A stretch of 64,000 nucleotides of DNA from Parelaphostrongylus tenuis (taxonomy: Eukaryota; Nematoda; Chromadorea; Rhabditida; Metastrongylidae), in assembly GCA_019055375.1 (NCBI GenBank), contig JAHQIW010000395.1:62001-126000 (forward strand), written 5' to 3'. The position numbers were made by a program, and so were the translations under genes. Below, one piece after another: positions 1 through 12,500 of the stretch; position 1 is the stretch's first letter, and the number at the start of each line of letters is the position of its first letter. The notes under the pieces were generated by a model. The model searched no databases, was not told the DNA's origin, and saw only the letters and a list, made by a program, of their open reading frames with translations.

Positions 1-180
1 ACGGATTTACACCGATTATTTAAAAATGGAAAGAAAAGCTTGGAAAATTAATCTTTATTTGAAGCTTCACGAGGTTGGTATCTTTTTCCCCAATCAATTG
101 ATCTTCTTTCCGGTCTATGGGTTTTCGCGGTTGCTTGTGGCTGACGTTTCAGCGAATACGCCTTCTTCAGAGCCTTACCA
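1..180 (-). mobile_element. 3' end of a Penelope-like element
   Basis: Read on the minus strand, this piece has a hammerhead-like core followed by a terminal tail containing ACCAACCTCGTGAAGCTTCA. The same core and tail recur at 29240-29375, and a more diverged version is at 51720-51793. Elsewhere in the window the same core lies just after RT or GIY-YIG coding sequence, which is why I assign it to a Penelope-like element. No coding sequence remains in this copy. Confidence 0.6.
139..174 (-). ncRNA. Hammerhead-ribozyme-like motif in PLE 3' end
   Basis: On the minus strand the order is GGCU, CUGAAGA, a short hairpin (GGCG/CGCU around UAUU), GAAA, CGUC and AGCC. GGCU and AGCC pair as helix I, and C of CGUC is the expected cleavage position. 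Helix III is minimal, as reported for Penelope-like elements. One extra A lies between CUGAAGA and stem II, so activity is uncertain. This copy and those at 29339-29374 and 55012-55047 match best. Confidence 0.55.
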
Positions 181-244
181 TCTAGTTTAGGGACGAGGTT
201 TTAAGAAAGTTGGTCTTTCGAGTTGTTACACCGATTATAATCGA

Positions 245-395
245 GTTGGGGGCGCTGTGGCCGAGTGGTTGCGATAATCGTCACGGCGTATGTGGAGCCG
301 AGCTCTGCCCCCCAACTCTCTTCAGCAGTCAACAAAGACGTCTTATGGAATGCCACAGTCAGGCTATCCTTGCGATTGTTAGGCTCGCTCAAGCA
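245..395 (+). repeat. tRNA-derived SINE-like repeat (family 2)
   Basis: The A-box-like string TGGCCGAGTGGTT at 258-270 fits the pol III consensus, and a degenerate B-box-like string follows. The same block recurs inverted at 49840-49990, ending in both cases with CAGGCTATCCTT. No complete tRNA cloverleaf can be folded, so this is a SINE remnant and not a tRNA gene. Confidence 0.5.
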
Positions 396-597
396 GTATT
401 TTACGACATTTAGAAGAAGACGATTAAACAAATTGAATGCTAGAAGTGGTGGGATCTGCACAGAGAAAAGAAAAAAACTGAGAAGACGGTTAAATAAAGT
501 GTAAAAGTGTCATATTTGTGCTCAATTAGATAGTTTCTCTGCACTGAATCTAACTCTGAGAATGTGTAAGCAGTAATATGGAAAATGTGTGTTCTAG

Positions 598-3500
598 ATT
601 AAGAAGAAGAATACCGATGGCACAACAGAAGAGAATAGACATATTGCAGCACTTATGTCAAGTATACTGGCGAAGACAGCTGGAGGTAATAGGAATAATG
701 TTTCCGTAAATCTTTCATTTCAGATTCAGAGAGCTTGGTCTGATAAATAAGAACAACTACAGGTCAGAGAGATTTGGCAATGAAGATGGCCATGACAGAA
801 TTGGAGTTAAAGAAAGCAAAGAAGAATGAAAAAAGTAGAAAACTTGTGAAAACAACAGGAAACTATATCACAAATGCAGTAAATCATGAGGTTATCATTA
901 CTCATATTTACACTTTCTACTTTTTTGTATCGATCCACATTTCGTAACTTTTGCAGTTGATATCGGAAGCAGTGAACGGTAAATCCTCTGCTCAAGCGAT
1001 TGCTCCTTTCTCAAATAGTAACAGTACAGCAGTTATGAAAGCTGAGATCATACCAGGCACCGTTCATCTATCATCTGGCGAGACTCCAATTTTTGACAAG
1101 GTATAAAGTTTTCTCCTCTAAATCATCTTACCTGTAAAAATTTTCTAATAGTCGCACTCACTACCTCCCTCTCAACTATTTATACCAGTTTTTTTGAATT
1201 TTAGAACTAAAAGCAAGTCTCTAGCACGTAAAGACTCTACAGACACTCTTCCTCCTTGCCATTGTAGTAAACAAACGTTTCTAGCAATTTAGCAGGCTTG
1301 TCATAACTTTTTGACAGCGACGTTGATATCTTGCGCTGCAAGCGACGAGCGTAGGGTCTACAATGACGTTGTGGTGGTTTCTAATGAAGTGTGGATTTTC
1401 ATGGTCACTAAAGCGGGTTTCATCGCCAGTGAATGGTAGAATATGATAGGAAAGACTTTGATAAAGCTTTTTGTACCAAGGACAATGACGATACTCTCTC
1501 CCAAAACCCTGAATTCTAGGGAAAAACCAAATATCCATGAAAAGATATTATTTCGAGCTGTTACTTAATAGTTTTATGATAAAATGAAATTGTTTTTATT
1601 TAACCGCTTTTTTGCGGTGATACGATGTTATAAATAGATACCCAGTGTTATAGAGTAAAGTGCAAAACTTTGGAGCTAGGCGGGACTGGAACTCGCACCT
1701 CACTCTTTCCGGGAATGCGTGCTCTATCCGTTACACTAGTGCGGAGAGTTAGGTGCGCCTTCTAGACCCGCTTGGCGCTAAGGTTTTGCACATTACTCTA
1801 TAACACTGGGTATATTTTTGTGATATTTACACACATATTCATTCATATTTAAAGCATATTTATCTTTCATTTATTACGGCAAGAGCGGTTCTTCTTCATA
1901 CACTGCCGCAGATAATTTGAATAGTCAAATAATCATTTATCTTATAGTTTGTGCTCCTCAAAATCGCATATCTAAACGTAAACGTTTCACTTTTCATATA
2001 CTTTCATTCCATATCTTAGACAGATATTATCATATTGATTAATAATTGTAAGACAAGGAATAGTTTGATAAAATGGCGCTGCTTTGAGCATACATACTAT
2101 GCCACTTCATCAATTATTCTCGATCATTTTTCGCTTTTTGTCCAATTTTGAAGTCCGCACGTTTATAAAATTGTCAGAAGCGTATGTTCCATTGTTACTT
2201 GAGTGATCACTCTTTATTATTTACTTATACTTGTCCATGGAGATTAACCTTTGATTAAGGTTTTTGTCTCCGTTTTGCAATTTTTTTGGCGTTCTTGTAT
2301 TATTTTAATAAACACGATTTTTCTACTCGCTCATATGCTTTGGGCTCAAATACAATGCTGTATATAAAGAAAAACGCTGATTTACTACGCAGTCATATTG
2401 ACTTTGGCAATCGATCAGCGGTATTGAACTGTACAAAAGATATCACGATCAAAATGTTTTGCTTTGATCCTTCATAGTTCTATAGAAGACCCAAGAGTCA
2501 TCATAATGAGTAGAATTTATGAAACAATGAGTGATACGTTGAAAATGATGATGCATTTTGCGATCGACACGTTGCCGAGTGCGACACTCACTTTTCTCTC
2601 AGTTGTAATAACGTAGTAAAAAGTCCTTTCCAAAAATCAAGCATGTCATTAAAATTGCTGAGATTTCTGCTATCGGATGGCTGTTGAGTACCTGCATGAG
2701 AAACTGTTTCAGCGAGAGCTGCTTGAATGTGAAATAACATTTTATTCTTACTACTACAGCCAAATATTAAAATTATTTGCAAAATAAAATACCCCGTTCG
2801 AATTCTCAGGATCGATATGTCGAATAAGTACCATGTTGTCAGAAAGAGCAAAAAAAAAAAGCTTTTTGGATTATGGGTGCAGATAGGTGAGAAGTACCTA
2901 ATATTTTTGCAATAACGCGCGCTCTTCCCACAATTACTCCAGCTACTTACCTCCACATAGACCTATCATTAGAAATGTTAAACTGCAGGAGATGTGCTTT
3001 CAAGCTACGTTATTGCAAGACAGGCGATACAAGTGCAAAATAAGGTTGAAAGTTTGTTTTATTTGCAAGGATGTGGTGTTATCCTTGAATAATGGAGAAT
3101 TTCAAGAGAAACAGTCACCCTTTATATCAGAAAACCTATACAAAAGAATCATTCGTCATAGTCCAATTTTTGTATATTGATCAGATACCTCTGACGTATT
3201 AACTTTAATTGTAATTATCGCAAAACCACCTGTGACAAAATAAAATCTTCTTTCCGCTCTTTTTCTTTTTGATAACCTTTCAAAAAACCAATTCTATTAC
3301 CGAAGTTTTCGAGATTTGGGCTATGCAATGACCAGTAAAACTTTGATGAAGAGCCATATGGAAGCCCCTGCCGAGCAAATGAAGCAATCTGAATGTCAAA
3401 CATGATTTTGTTTTCGCAGCTGCAACGTTAGAGAAAGTATTTTTCTTTATTTGAACCTATCTTCTAAATCGCAAAGATTCAAGCTTTGAATGATTGCTAA

Positions 3501-6500
3501 ATATCTAAAAGAAAACTCTTATCCATGGAGAAAGGCCTTTGAACGTTCGTGTATCATATTTGATACACATAATCCCCTTGGGGTTCATCACTATTGCAAG
3601 CTTCACTACTGGTCATGCCCATTGATTTTGTGGGGTTTGCGTATTACTTCTCAACTGAATATCCACACACTACTGCACCTACTCCAGTGACCAACAATGC
3701 ATAAGAGATCTCCTGATCCATTGAACTGCTTCCGATGGGTGTCCTCCCGCACATATTCCAGGAAAATGTATACAACAAACGTGAATTTCTGCAGACTATT
3801 GCAAGGCTGCTAGTCGTGAATGCTGTGAAAAAGTACGCCCAAATATATATGTATATATATATATATATATATTTATCTATCTGCATATATATATATATGT
3901 AATATGTAGAGTAATAGTAAAAAGAATGCGCTGTGAAGCTGAAACAACGCACTGTGAGTGCGAAATGTTATCCTTTTTTGATATAACATAGTATGAAGGT
4001 TCTTTCAAAGTCGAAGCTTGTTGTCAAGATCGGCATTTTTAGGCTATTGAATAAACAAAAAAAACACCTATATATTGCGGAAAAATGTTAAAGGCAGCTT
4101 AAAATTGTTCCTTTTTGAGGAAGCGGTTTTTTCGTTGAATTTTGGAAGATTTTTCGATACATGGGTATACTCTTTACTATAAAATCTTTTATGGATAATG
4201 CCATAAATCCGTTGTGAAGTTGAAAACTGAAATTTGATTGCAAAGCGTCATCTCTTTTCGTTAGTAGAGTAGAACGTACTATGAGAGTCTTTCTGCAAAG
4301 CAACTTGCGTCTACATATTCGTCGTCCATTCATTCATATGTAGGGATATATCTCCTTACAAGAGACTAGCTCAAACGAATGTGGGCGATGAGGCTGGAAG
4401 GCTGAAATGTGCGTTTAACTTTATAAGTACCATAACAGACCTCATGAAGGGTTCATAATGTGTTATCAGAAAGCAAACATAGCTTGAAAGTTGGCAATCC
4501 TCAAACTGTCGAATGACTATAAAGCACAGATAAAAGAAGGAAACGAATGTTATAGGACAGCTGGAAACACGTTTCCTTTTACAACAATGTGGTTTACTAG
4601 TTGAAACATAAGAGATTCCTAGATACATGAGTGTTCTATTTACTATAAAACTCTTTATAGAAGTCCCTTCTGTAATATTTCAACATTTAAGCACTGTAAT
4701 GTCTCCTCAACGCCTCAAATCACCATAAAATTCTCATAATTCCACTGCAACGCGTCATAATAGAAACGCCCGTTGCGCCGCAGCACGCGCGGAGCGTGGT
4801 TCGATCTAGAAACACAGCGTGTCGTTGTTAGCAAGCTAAGTATTATACTGGATAAATACGTCATTGCTTTTACATCGTCTAAGAAATGAGGTAGCAAATA
4901 TCACCTGGAATAGATTCGATACAACAAAACGGCGAAAACGTCAGATTTAGATCACTTCGTCAGATATAGCAGCCGATGTGACAACATCTGCACCAACGGT
5001 TACTATTGTGGAGACGCTGCCATCACAACATGCGACATCACTGCCTAATCCCACTAAGGTTAGCCCTGAAATTTTTATATCCACTTGTTATAAACCAATT
5101 TTCTGAGAATTGCCAACTCCAACTTTTAGTTCAATTTTTTTTCGAGTGCAAAATTGTACTAATTTGACTAGAAAACTGTAAATGTTTTTACTATTGGTAG
5201 AAAGAGAACAGAAACGACAGCTTACTTCGTAACTATAATCATTTGAACGCAGAGATTTGCAGCAATTGACGAATGACGAGTGGTGATTCGAATGATTAGA
5301 AATCATGATTATCTCTTGGCTTCCCGTGAAAGGTTTCTTCGGTCAGTATATGCAAGATCTATAATCGCCAACCTTTTACTTGAAACTTTGTAGAGTACTA
5401 GTGGGAGTTCCGTTCTAACCAAGAATTCATTAAAACATTTACTGCGCTGCCACTATACAAAGTTTTATGGAATCAGGATTCAATGAAACGAAATATCCAG
5501 AAAATAAGAAGCAAAAAGGCTCTCAATGTGCGCTAACCAAGCTCTGATGCGTGCACAATGAAACTGACTCTGCCGTAGTGTCGTAAAGGCTAATGAATGC
5601 ATATTTAGCTAAATTAGTTAGAGAATCCCAATCAATTAATCATGTCGGTAATTTCGTCTTCCTATAAGACTTCATTCAAGGATATAGTTCATTAATATTA
5701 AGGCTGTTGTCACTAATGTGAACACTCAGAAAGGCAATGCCAAAGGAATCAGTGCGACTTTTCAGCTATCGCCTTCGCCTCACATCATTTCATCCGTGAC
5801 TAATTCTTCATCGCAACCTCATGAAATTGTGACGTCATCACCAGTCTTGGTACCGACATCACATGCGACAGTTCCATTTTCGTCAAATCCATCAAATCTA
5901 CCACTTCATCATACGTCATCTTCACCTCTAGTTATCGAATCACCGTCGACACCACTGTCACAAAATCCTCGCACAACGATTCCAGCCGATGTTGAAGTAC
6001 ATCGAAATAATGAGAACAATACTGAGGTATAACATGACATTTTCTATGAGCGAAACTAAACATTTAATTTTTATAGAGAAGATAATTTTAGCAGCAACTA
6101 TCACGTACGACATCAACTCATTCCATCGGTATTCAACCAACTATCTGGGAATCATATCAAGCTTTAGGTGATCAGTATGCAAAACGCGATATTGCTGGTA
6201 AGTTTATTTCATGCAAGTATGGAGGTATGTATTAAACTATTTCTTCAAACTGTGATGGAATTGCAAATTAATACCATAAACTGATAAAAAATATTTTGCC
6301 TTCTTTCTCTCATTTCATAGTGGTGTATTTTTTTGCTTAAAAAATTGTTCAAGATAAAATCACCTCTTTTATTGACTATATGTTTGATAAAGCGGAGAGT
6401 GTAGTGCAGTTAGAAGTGCCACGCAAACTACATATGGTAATTGGTCCGATCTTGTGTTCAACTTCATGAAGGCATACTCTCTCCTGGGCCCGTATTTCAG

Positions 6501-9500
6501 CGTCAGACATTCATGGTAGAAAAAAAAAGCGGCTGATTAGAGTGCTAAGTCCATGGGAAATATTGTTTAGGCCAAATATGTATTCCGTGTCTTCATTAGT
6601 GTATAATCAAATGCACTACTCATGCATGAGGGACTGGTCAGCACCAAACGCTTTGTCGGGTTCTTTCCCGTAAAACGGCACGGGATAAAGAAATGATCTC
6701 TTTTGCTGCATAAGAACTTTGAGAATGTTAATAATCAATCAAAAGCTTGAATCTTAGGCTAGCACAGTACGCGGTCGGTTTTTAGAAAAGTCTTTATTAT
6801 GACGCTCAAACAAAAGTGGAGTGAGAGTATCACCGCCACTCCTTTGAGTAATACTAGTGATTAATGAGCATATATATGTAAACAACCGGGTGACTTTAAT
6901 GATTCAATGATGAGTTAAAATTTGCAGATTTATGATAACATCGATGAAATGATTTATTTGGAGAGAGCAAAAACATGCAAAGGATCTTTTATGGTATCCG
7001 GGAACCAATGATAAAATGACTTCTTCCGCTGAACAAGAACTTATCTGAAAATGTTAGCATTCATTCAAAAGCATAAAATTTCTGGCTAGTGGGTTACGTG
7101 CTCCTTTTTTGAAATAACCCCTTTATGACGCTATAGAAATCAAAATAAAATTATGTTCTTTATCGGTTGCGCGCTTTTACTATCACTTCATTGTAAGCAC
7201 TAAAAGCAATTGAACATGTAGAAAAGATCGTTGAGTATGAGAGTCATACATTCACTCTGAAGTTCCTTGGAGATACGAAGAAAATAACTCTCAATGAATA
7301 ACAAAAATCATACTTTACATGTGACGCATCAACGTATTCGATCGATCAGTCGCGGAACGCCACATCAAATGTACGGCGAGCAAACACCCAGACCGCACAC
7401 CAGCAGATAAACAAACCACTGAATAAGTGAAACTCGATCTTATTTTCCTTGCTACACTACAGTGAAACGATCTCTTTAAAAATACGCACAGCGTTGGAAT
7501 AATTGGAACTTATGCATTTGCGCTATTAAATGGTTACCGATAATTTCAATAAATAGTTTAGTCGTGCGAGAAATATGCTCGTGTAAAGCACAGATGCTTC
7601 TCTTTCGCTAAAGCTTTATAAAAACACCTACAAAGCGCAGTAGTCAAAAATTTAAGCTTCCAAATGATTACTAAAAGTACATCAGAAAGTATTTGTACAG
7701 CGAAAGCGTTTCTTCTCTATCCCGTCCGTCGAACAGAAGAAAACATTTTATCTTTACTATTTCAATATTGGGCTACAGTTCTTCCTGCTCTGTAGCAGTG
7801 TAGGCAGATAAGGAATAAATATTGATTACCGATTTAGAATAGTCGACCAATGAGTTTGGCATTGATCAATCTTCAAAGTACATTACATGTATTCGTCTCT
7901 TGAGACACGGAATTGAAACAGTGACGTCCCAGTATGTGATTTAACCACTGTAGTGCTCTAGGCACCTCTCACCTAGAGGAGGACTTTTATCAAAATCGCA
8001 GTGCATTTATAGTGCAAGAAGTAACAAGCGAACTTATTCTCTGGGTGTAAATAATAATATACCGTTTAATAATAAGCCTACCAAAGATAACACTACAAAT
8101 TAGTATGATAGCTAAAACTGTACTCTTTTTAGTCTTTATAATACCAGATCAAATTTGAAAAGAGAAACTTTTTGTGTTAAGATCTTTGAGCATGGTGCTT
8201 ATTTATCATTATTCCTTTACTCTTTATGTAGATCATCGTTGAAGTACAAAACAGGCCAGGTATAAACGAGATAATTGCTAATATATAACAGAAAACGTAC
8301 TCGAAAGGTATCAGTAAGTCGGATGATTAAAAATCGATGACTTTTTATGTTAATTTTATCATTAATTTCTATCACATGTGTTATTATAGATGTCAGGGCA
8401 CTTCTAAATCATTTTAATACAACGACTTACAAAGTTGGCGACGTTCTTTCAAAATTGCCTAGCGATTTTCCACTCTTATTGATGGGTCATATATAAGCGT
8501 GTTGTATTTCCTATGTAAAATCTGAGCAAGTAGATGAAAATGAGAACAGTTTTATTCGCTAAATAACTGATATACTCACGACGGAAATGTTTTTTTTTCT
8601 CATTCGAATACTTGATATAGGTGAATAGCCAGTTTTATAAATCCGTAAAACTTTGCTTAACCCGGTACGGCTATTATTTATCTGGCTACTATCAATGTTC
8701 AAAAAAGATTTGCTTTCCTGAAGTCTCGAACTTGATTTTTCGTCGCTTTCATGGGTTGCTAGCACCTTTCAGCTATTGAATTTGTTGCTACTAGGATGGC
8801 AGAGTTTCCTGATGCCAGATCGGTTACAGCAAAGAAAAATCTGTTTTGACTTAGAACGTCCTGATAGGAAATTAAACATTTGCTGTAGCCCGGTCTTCAC
8901 CTCAGCCCCAATGAGGGCGAAAATCAGCGAGAAAGAGTTAGTATTTCCAACGAATGCCAATGATGTTCCAATAACTGAGCACTTGGCAGTAATTTAGCGA
9001 CTGGATAAATTTAAAAATCAGACTTTGCGCAAACGTGGTCAGATCATCAAGATTTTATAAAAACAGCGACTTATGTCTCGCTAGCAGAGAATTTTTTATA
9101 TTCAAATGTTTTTGACAGAATTGATACTTTATTCTATTTTTGATCCTATTAATAAAGCTTGCTGTGAGTTCTTATGTAGAGGGTGCGCAAAACTTTCTGT
9201 CAAATTTCCGATACTTCAACAGAAAGAATTATTGCATAAACAATGAATTCATCCAATTAGGGAAACAGTTATGTTTATTAGGTTAACAATTATGACAGTA
9301 AACAAAAAAGTTCATAACAAGTTTTCGAAATTGTCTCCTTTGGCCTCCATACTTTTGCAAAGTCGCATACGAAAATTTCCAACGATGCTCGCACACCTTT
9401 TTACCATTATTTCTTCCCCAGCGCGTGTCAAAGCCATACTTGGGGCGTCCTGCGTTGGTGTAACCAGTGTGCCGATACTTTTTCCTCCACTACGAACCAC

Positions 9501-12500
9501 ACGGAGTAATCCATTGAGTTGAGATTCGACGAAAATGCCGACCAAATGCCCTTGTCCTGAAAGCCCGGGAGCTGCTCTTGACAGATGGCAATCGTTGAGC
9601 GAGCCGAATGCGCAGGAGCCTAGTCCTGCTGAAGCGTAAATTTGTTCCGACAAAGTGTTGAGCACTGCAAGGCTCCAGTTCGCCTCGTAAAACCTGATGC
9701 TGAAATCTGGCAGCGTTGATTTGACGTCTCCATTGATGAAGACCAACGGGGTCCTTCCGATAACTCAAATAATGGTTCAGACGATCACAGAGGCCGGAAA
9801 ATCACTGCGGCACATGATTTTTGATGCTTAAAACGTTCCACAGCTCTCTAGACACTTCATGGGTTTAAACGAGTTATTCTAAGGACTTAGCCGTTTTCAT
9901 TCTCGTCTTGTGCAACTCCAACACTGCAACACTTTGATTTTGAAATCCATAGCTTAGGCACAACTTAAAATTGATGAATAAATAAAACACATTTTAGACC
10001 AAAGTTGAGCAAGGAGTCAGTACAATTTTTAGATTTAATAAAAAGCATTATCAAGGAGGAAAACTTATTTCGACCACATTGGGCTACTCCGTGGCTTATA
10101 TCGGGACGACTGAACACATGCCTGCGGTATTCCATTCCAGCACCAATGTCAAAATGCAGTGGTTAACTTCTCCAATTCCATCATCATGTGATGAGTCGCA
10201 AATGACAAAACATCTTCGACATCAACATTCCTTCCTCACTGAATATTGATAAACCAAGATGAAGTGGTTATTGATACGTCTATGAAAAGTTTTTTTTTGT
10301 CTATTCAAGGTGATTGAATTAGATCCAATGTACTTCATTTACTATGATTTGAGGCAATCGTAGTCCAGATTGTGTTCTGTTTAAAAATTAGATGGCAAAA
10401 AAGCCAACGTTGTAAATGGCGATACAACCATTAGATGTTCAAAAATAATCGCGTTCAGAAAGAAAAACTGAATACATCAGTGCTCGTCACATGCATCAGT
10501 AACATACAATTGAGGCATTGAATTCAGAACGACAAGGCAGCTCCGGATCTCTTGAGGCTCTCATTCAAAGTCGTTATCCAAACGGTTATGTTGCGACGAC
10601 CGACGTCGATGAATTACAAAGTGAAAGGTAAGGACAAAAGCCATTGCAATTCTTCCCTATTCGAGATATTTATTCGTGTTCGTATTCTTATTCAATATGA
10701 TGACAATTATTGTCGTTATTGCCACATTTCTAGTCCTCATGAAATATTGCAAAAAATGTAAAGAAATTAAATAAAACTACTTAATGCAAGCTTTTCATCT
10801 ACTGCAGGTCATGCGCGAGCAAATAAAAACCTTTGCACTGAATTTTAATTTTCTGTGATCAAATAGAACTCTTTATATTCGACCGCTTTTAGCGGCGATG
10901 TGATGTTATAAATAAATCCATTGAGGCAACATTCATATAATTAAGAGAAACTTGGTGACATCGACCAACTATGACAAAATCTCGATTGAATTCATCGCTT
11001 CAAGGCTTATAATCTTATAACAGAAATCTCAACAATTAGCTACATCGCTAGTTATCTCTTAGGTAAAAAAAGCAGTAATCGATACTTATATGACAGTGGA
11101 ATTTATTCGACAGCGAAGGTATTTTATTTAGACCAAGAACAGCTATATCACCACCAATGTTGGAGCCAGTAATCGCAGCTGAACAAGATGCAAGCATTAG
11201 CAATGTTAACACTTCCGGCATAGCGTCCACTTCATCGATTCCAGATAGGTACGAGTGTGGTACTAGCGTTAATTACTAAATGCTCTGTTGATCATGAGTT
11301 TTCAGAAGCGATAAATGTGAGAAACTAGCTGAAATGTTAGGAGTGACGCTGAACGGTTCAACTACAACAGCAAATGCTTCGCAACCAACGTCTGTCACAC
11401 CAACTGCAAAACTAACTACACGATCATCAGAAGCGGAGTCAAAAGCGCAGTCTGACGAGCAAATCGTTGAAGAAATTTCACGTTACGGCGTTATTTTACC
11501 CCTCTCAAATACGAGCGTAACAGAATTGCCACTTGATGATATTAATATTGATAGTATGTCGGAGATCAGTTCACCATCCGAACAAGACAGATCGGGTATT
11601 CATCGATCAACAATGTCAAGTGTAGATGCCACTGAATCAAAAAAAATTAAACGCCCAGCAAGTCGAGTTTCTTCTCGAGCTTCAACTGCCGCAAGAGATT
11701 CAAATAAAGCAGAACATTTTAAAATTCAGAATTCATCCAGTGTTTTAACCTCTAGCGATGAAGTCGACAAAGTGAGACCTAGAGACCAATCACTGACAAG
11801 ATATTCAACCGCCACTCACGACACAGTCAGAGAGAGACATCCCAAAGACCAAATCTTACCCAGGCTTTCAAGTACCAGCTACGATTCCAATAAAGCGCGA
11901 CATTCCAAACGCCAACTCTCGCCGAGAGCTTCCACCTCTGCCGAGATTCCAGAGAAAGTCAAACATCCGAAACGTCACGTTCCATCCAGAGCCTCCAGCA
12001 CTCGCAGCGATTCAGTGTTTGTTCCAATGAGGGGGCGTAAAGAGGCAAGTGTAAAGGACATAATTAGAAAGAAGCCATCAAGCTGTCGTGGGATCAAGTC
12101 TCGTCCATCACTAAAACCTACAGAGCATCGAATTCAAAGCTCAACGGACGAGAGCGATCCAGAGGTGATAACTGAGTTACATAATTTTGTATTGTTTCTG
12201 TTTGAAATTCTTTAACAAACGCAACATTTTTGTCAAGTTTTAAATAGAACGGAAAAGTCAAGCATTGAATTTAATTGTGTATATGTATAAATGAATAGAT
12301 AAATAAGTAAGTAAATAAATAGGCAAATGAATAAATAAATAGATAATTAATAATCATGTGTGTGTGGATTCTAATGAAGTAATGCTACTGGGCTGCCCTA
12401 TAAGTTCTTCCGAATTTGACTAGTTGATCCAATAGTTATTTATTTGGAGATATCAATTAGTCAACAATATGATCATCGTCATCATTAGTGATAACTAACT

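Noticed and set aside
258..330. True tRNA-Ser/Leu gene
   Set aside because: The A-box string is good, but no acceptor stem, anticodon loop or clean B box can be folded, and a second diverged copy exists.
265..504. 79-codon plus ORF near the window start as a host exon
   Set aside because: Its first part overlaps a tRNA-like repeat also present inverted at 49840-49990. Only the last part (414-498) could join in phase to the exon at 598, and evidence for that is thin.
686..762. Shorter 39-bp intron ending at 724
   Set aside because: Joining there gives an immediate stop. Using the acceptor at 762 keeps the frame open.
3644..3952. 102-codon minus ORF
   Set aside because: Produced by the AT microsatellite (YIYIYI) and unrelated flanks.
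9312..9768. 144- and 92-codon minus ORFs as genes
   Set aside because: They are two frames of one frameshifted mariner transposase.
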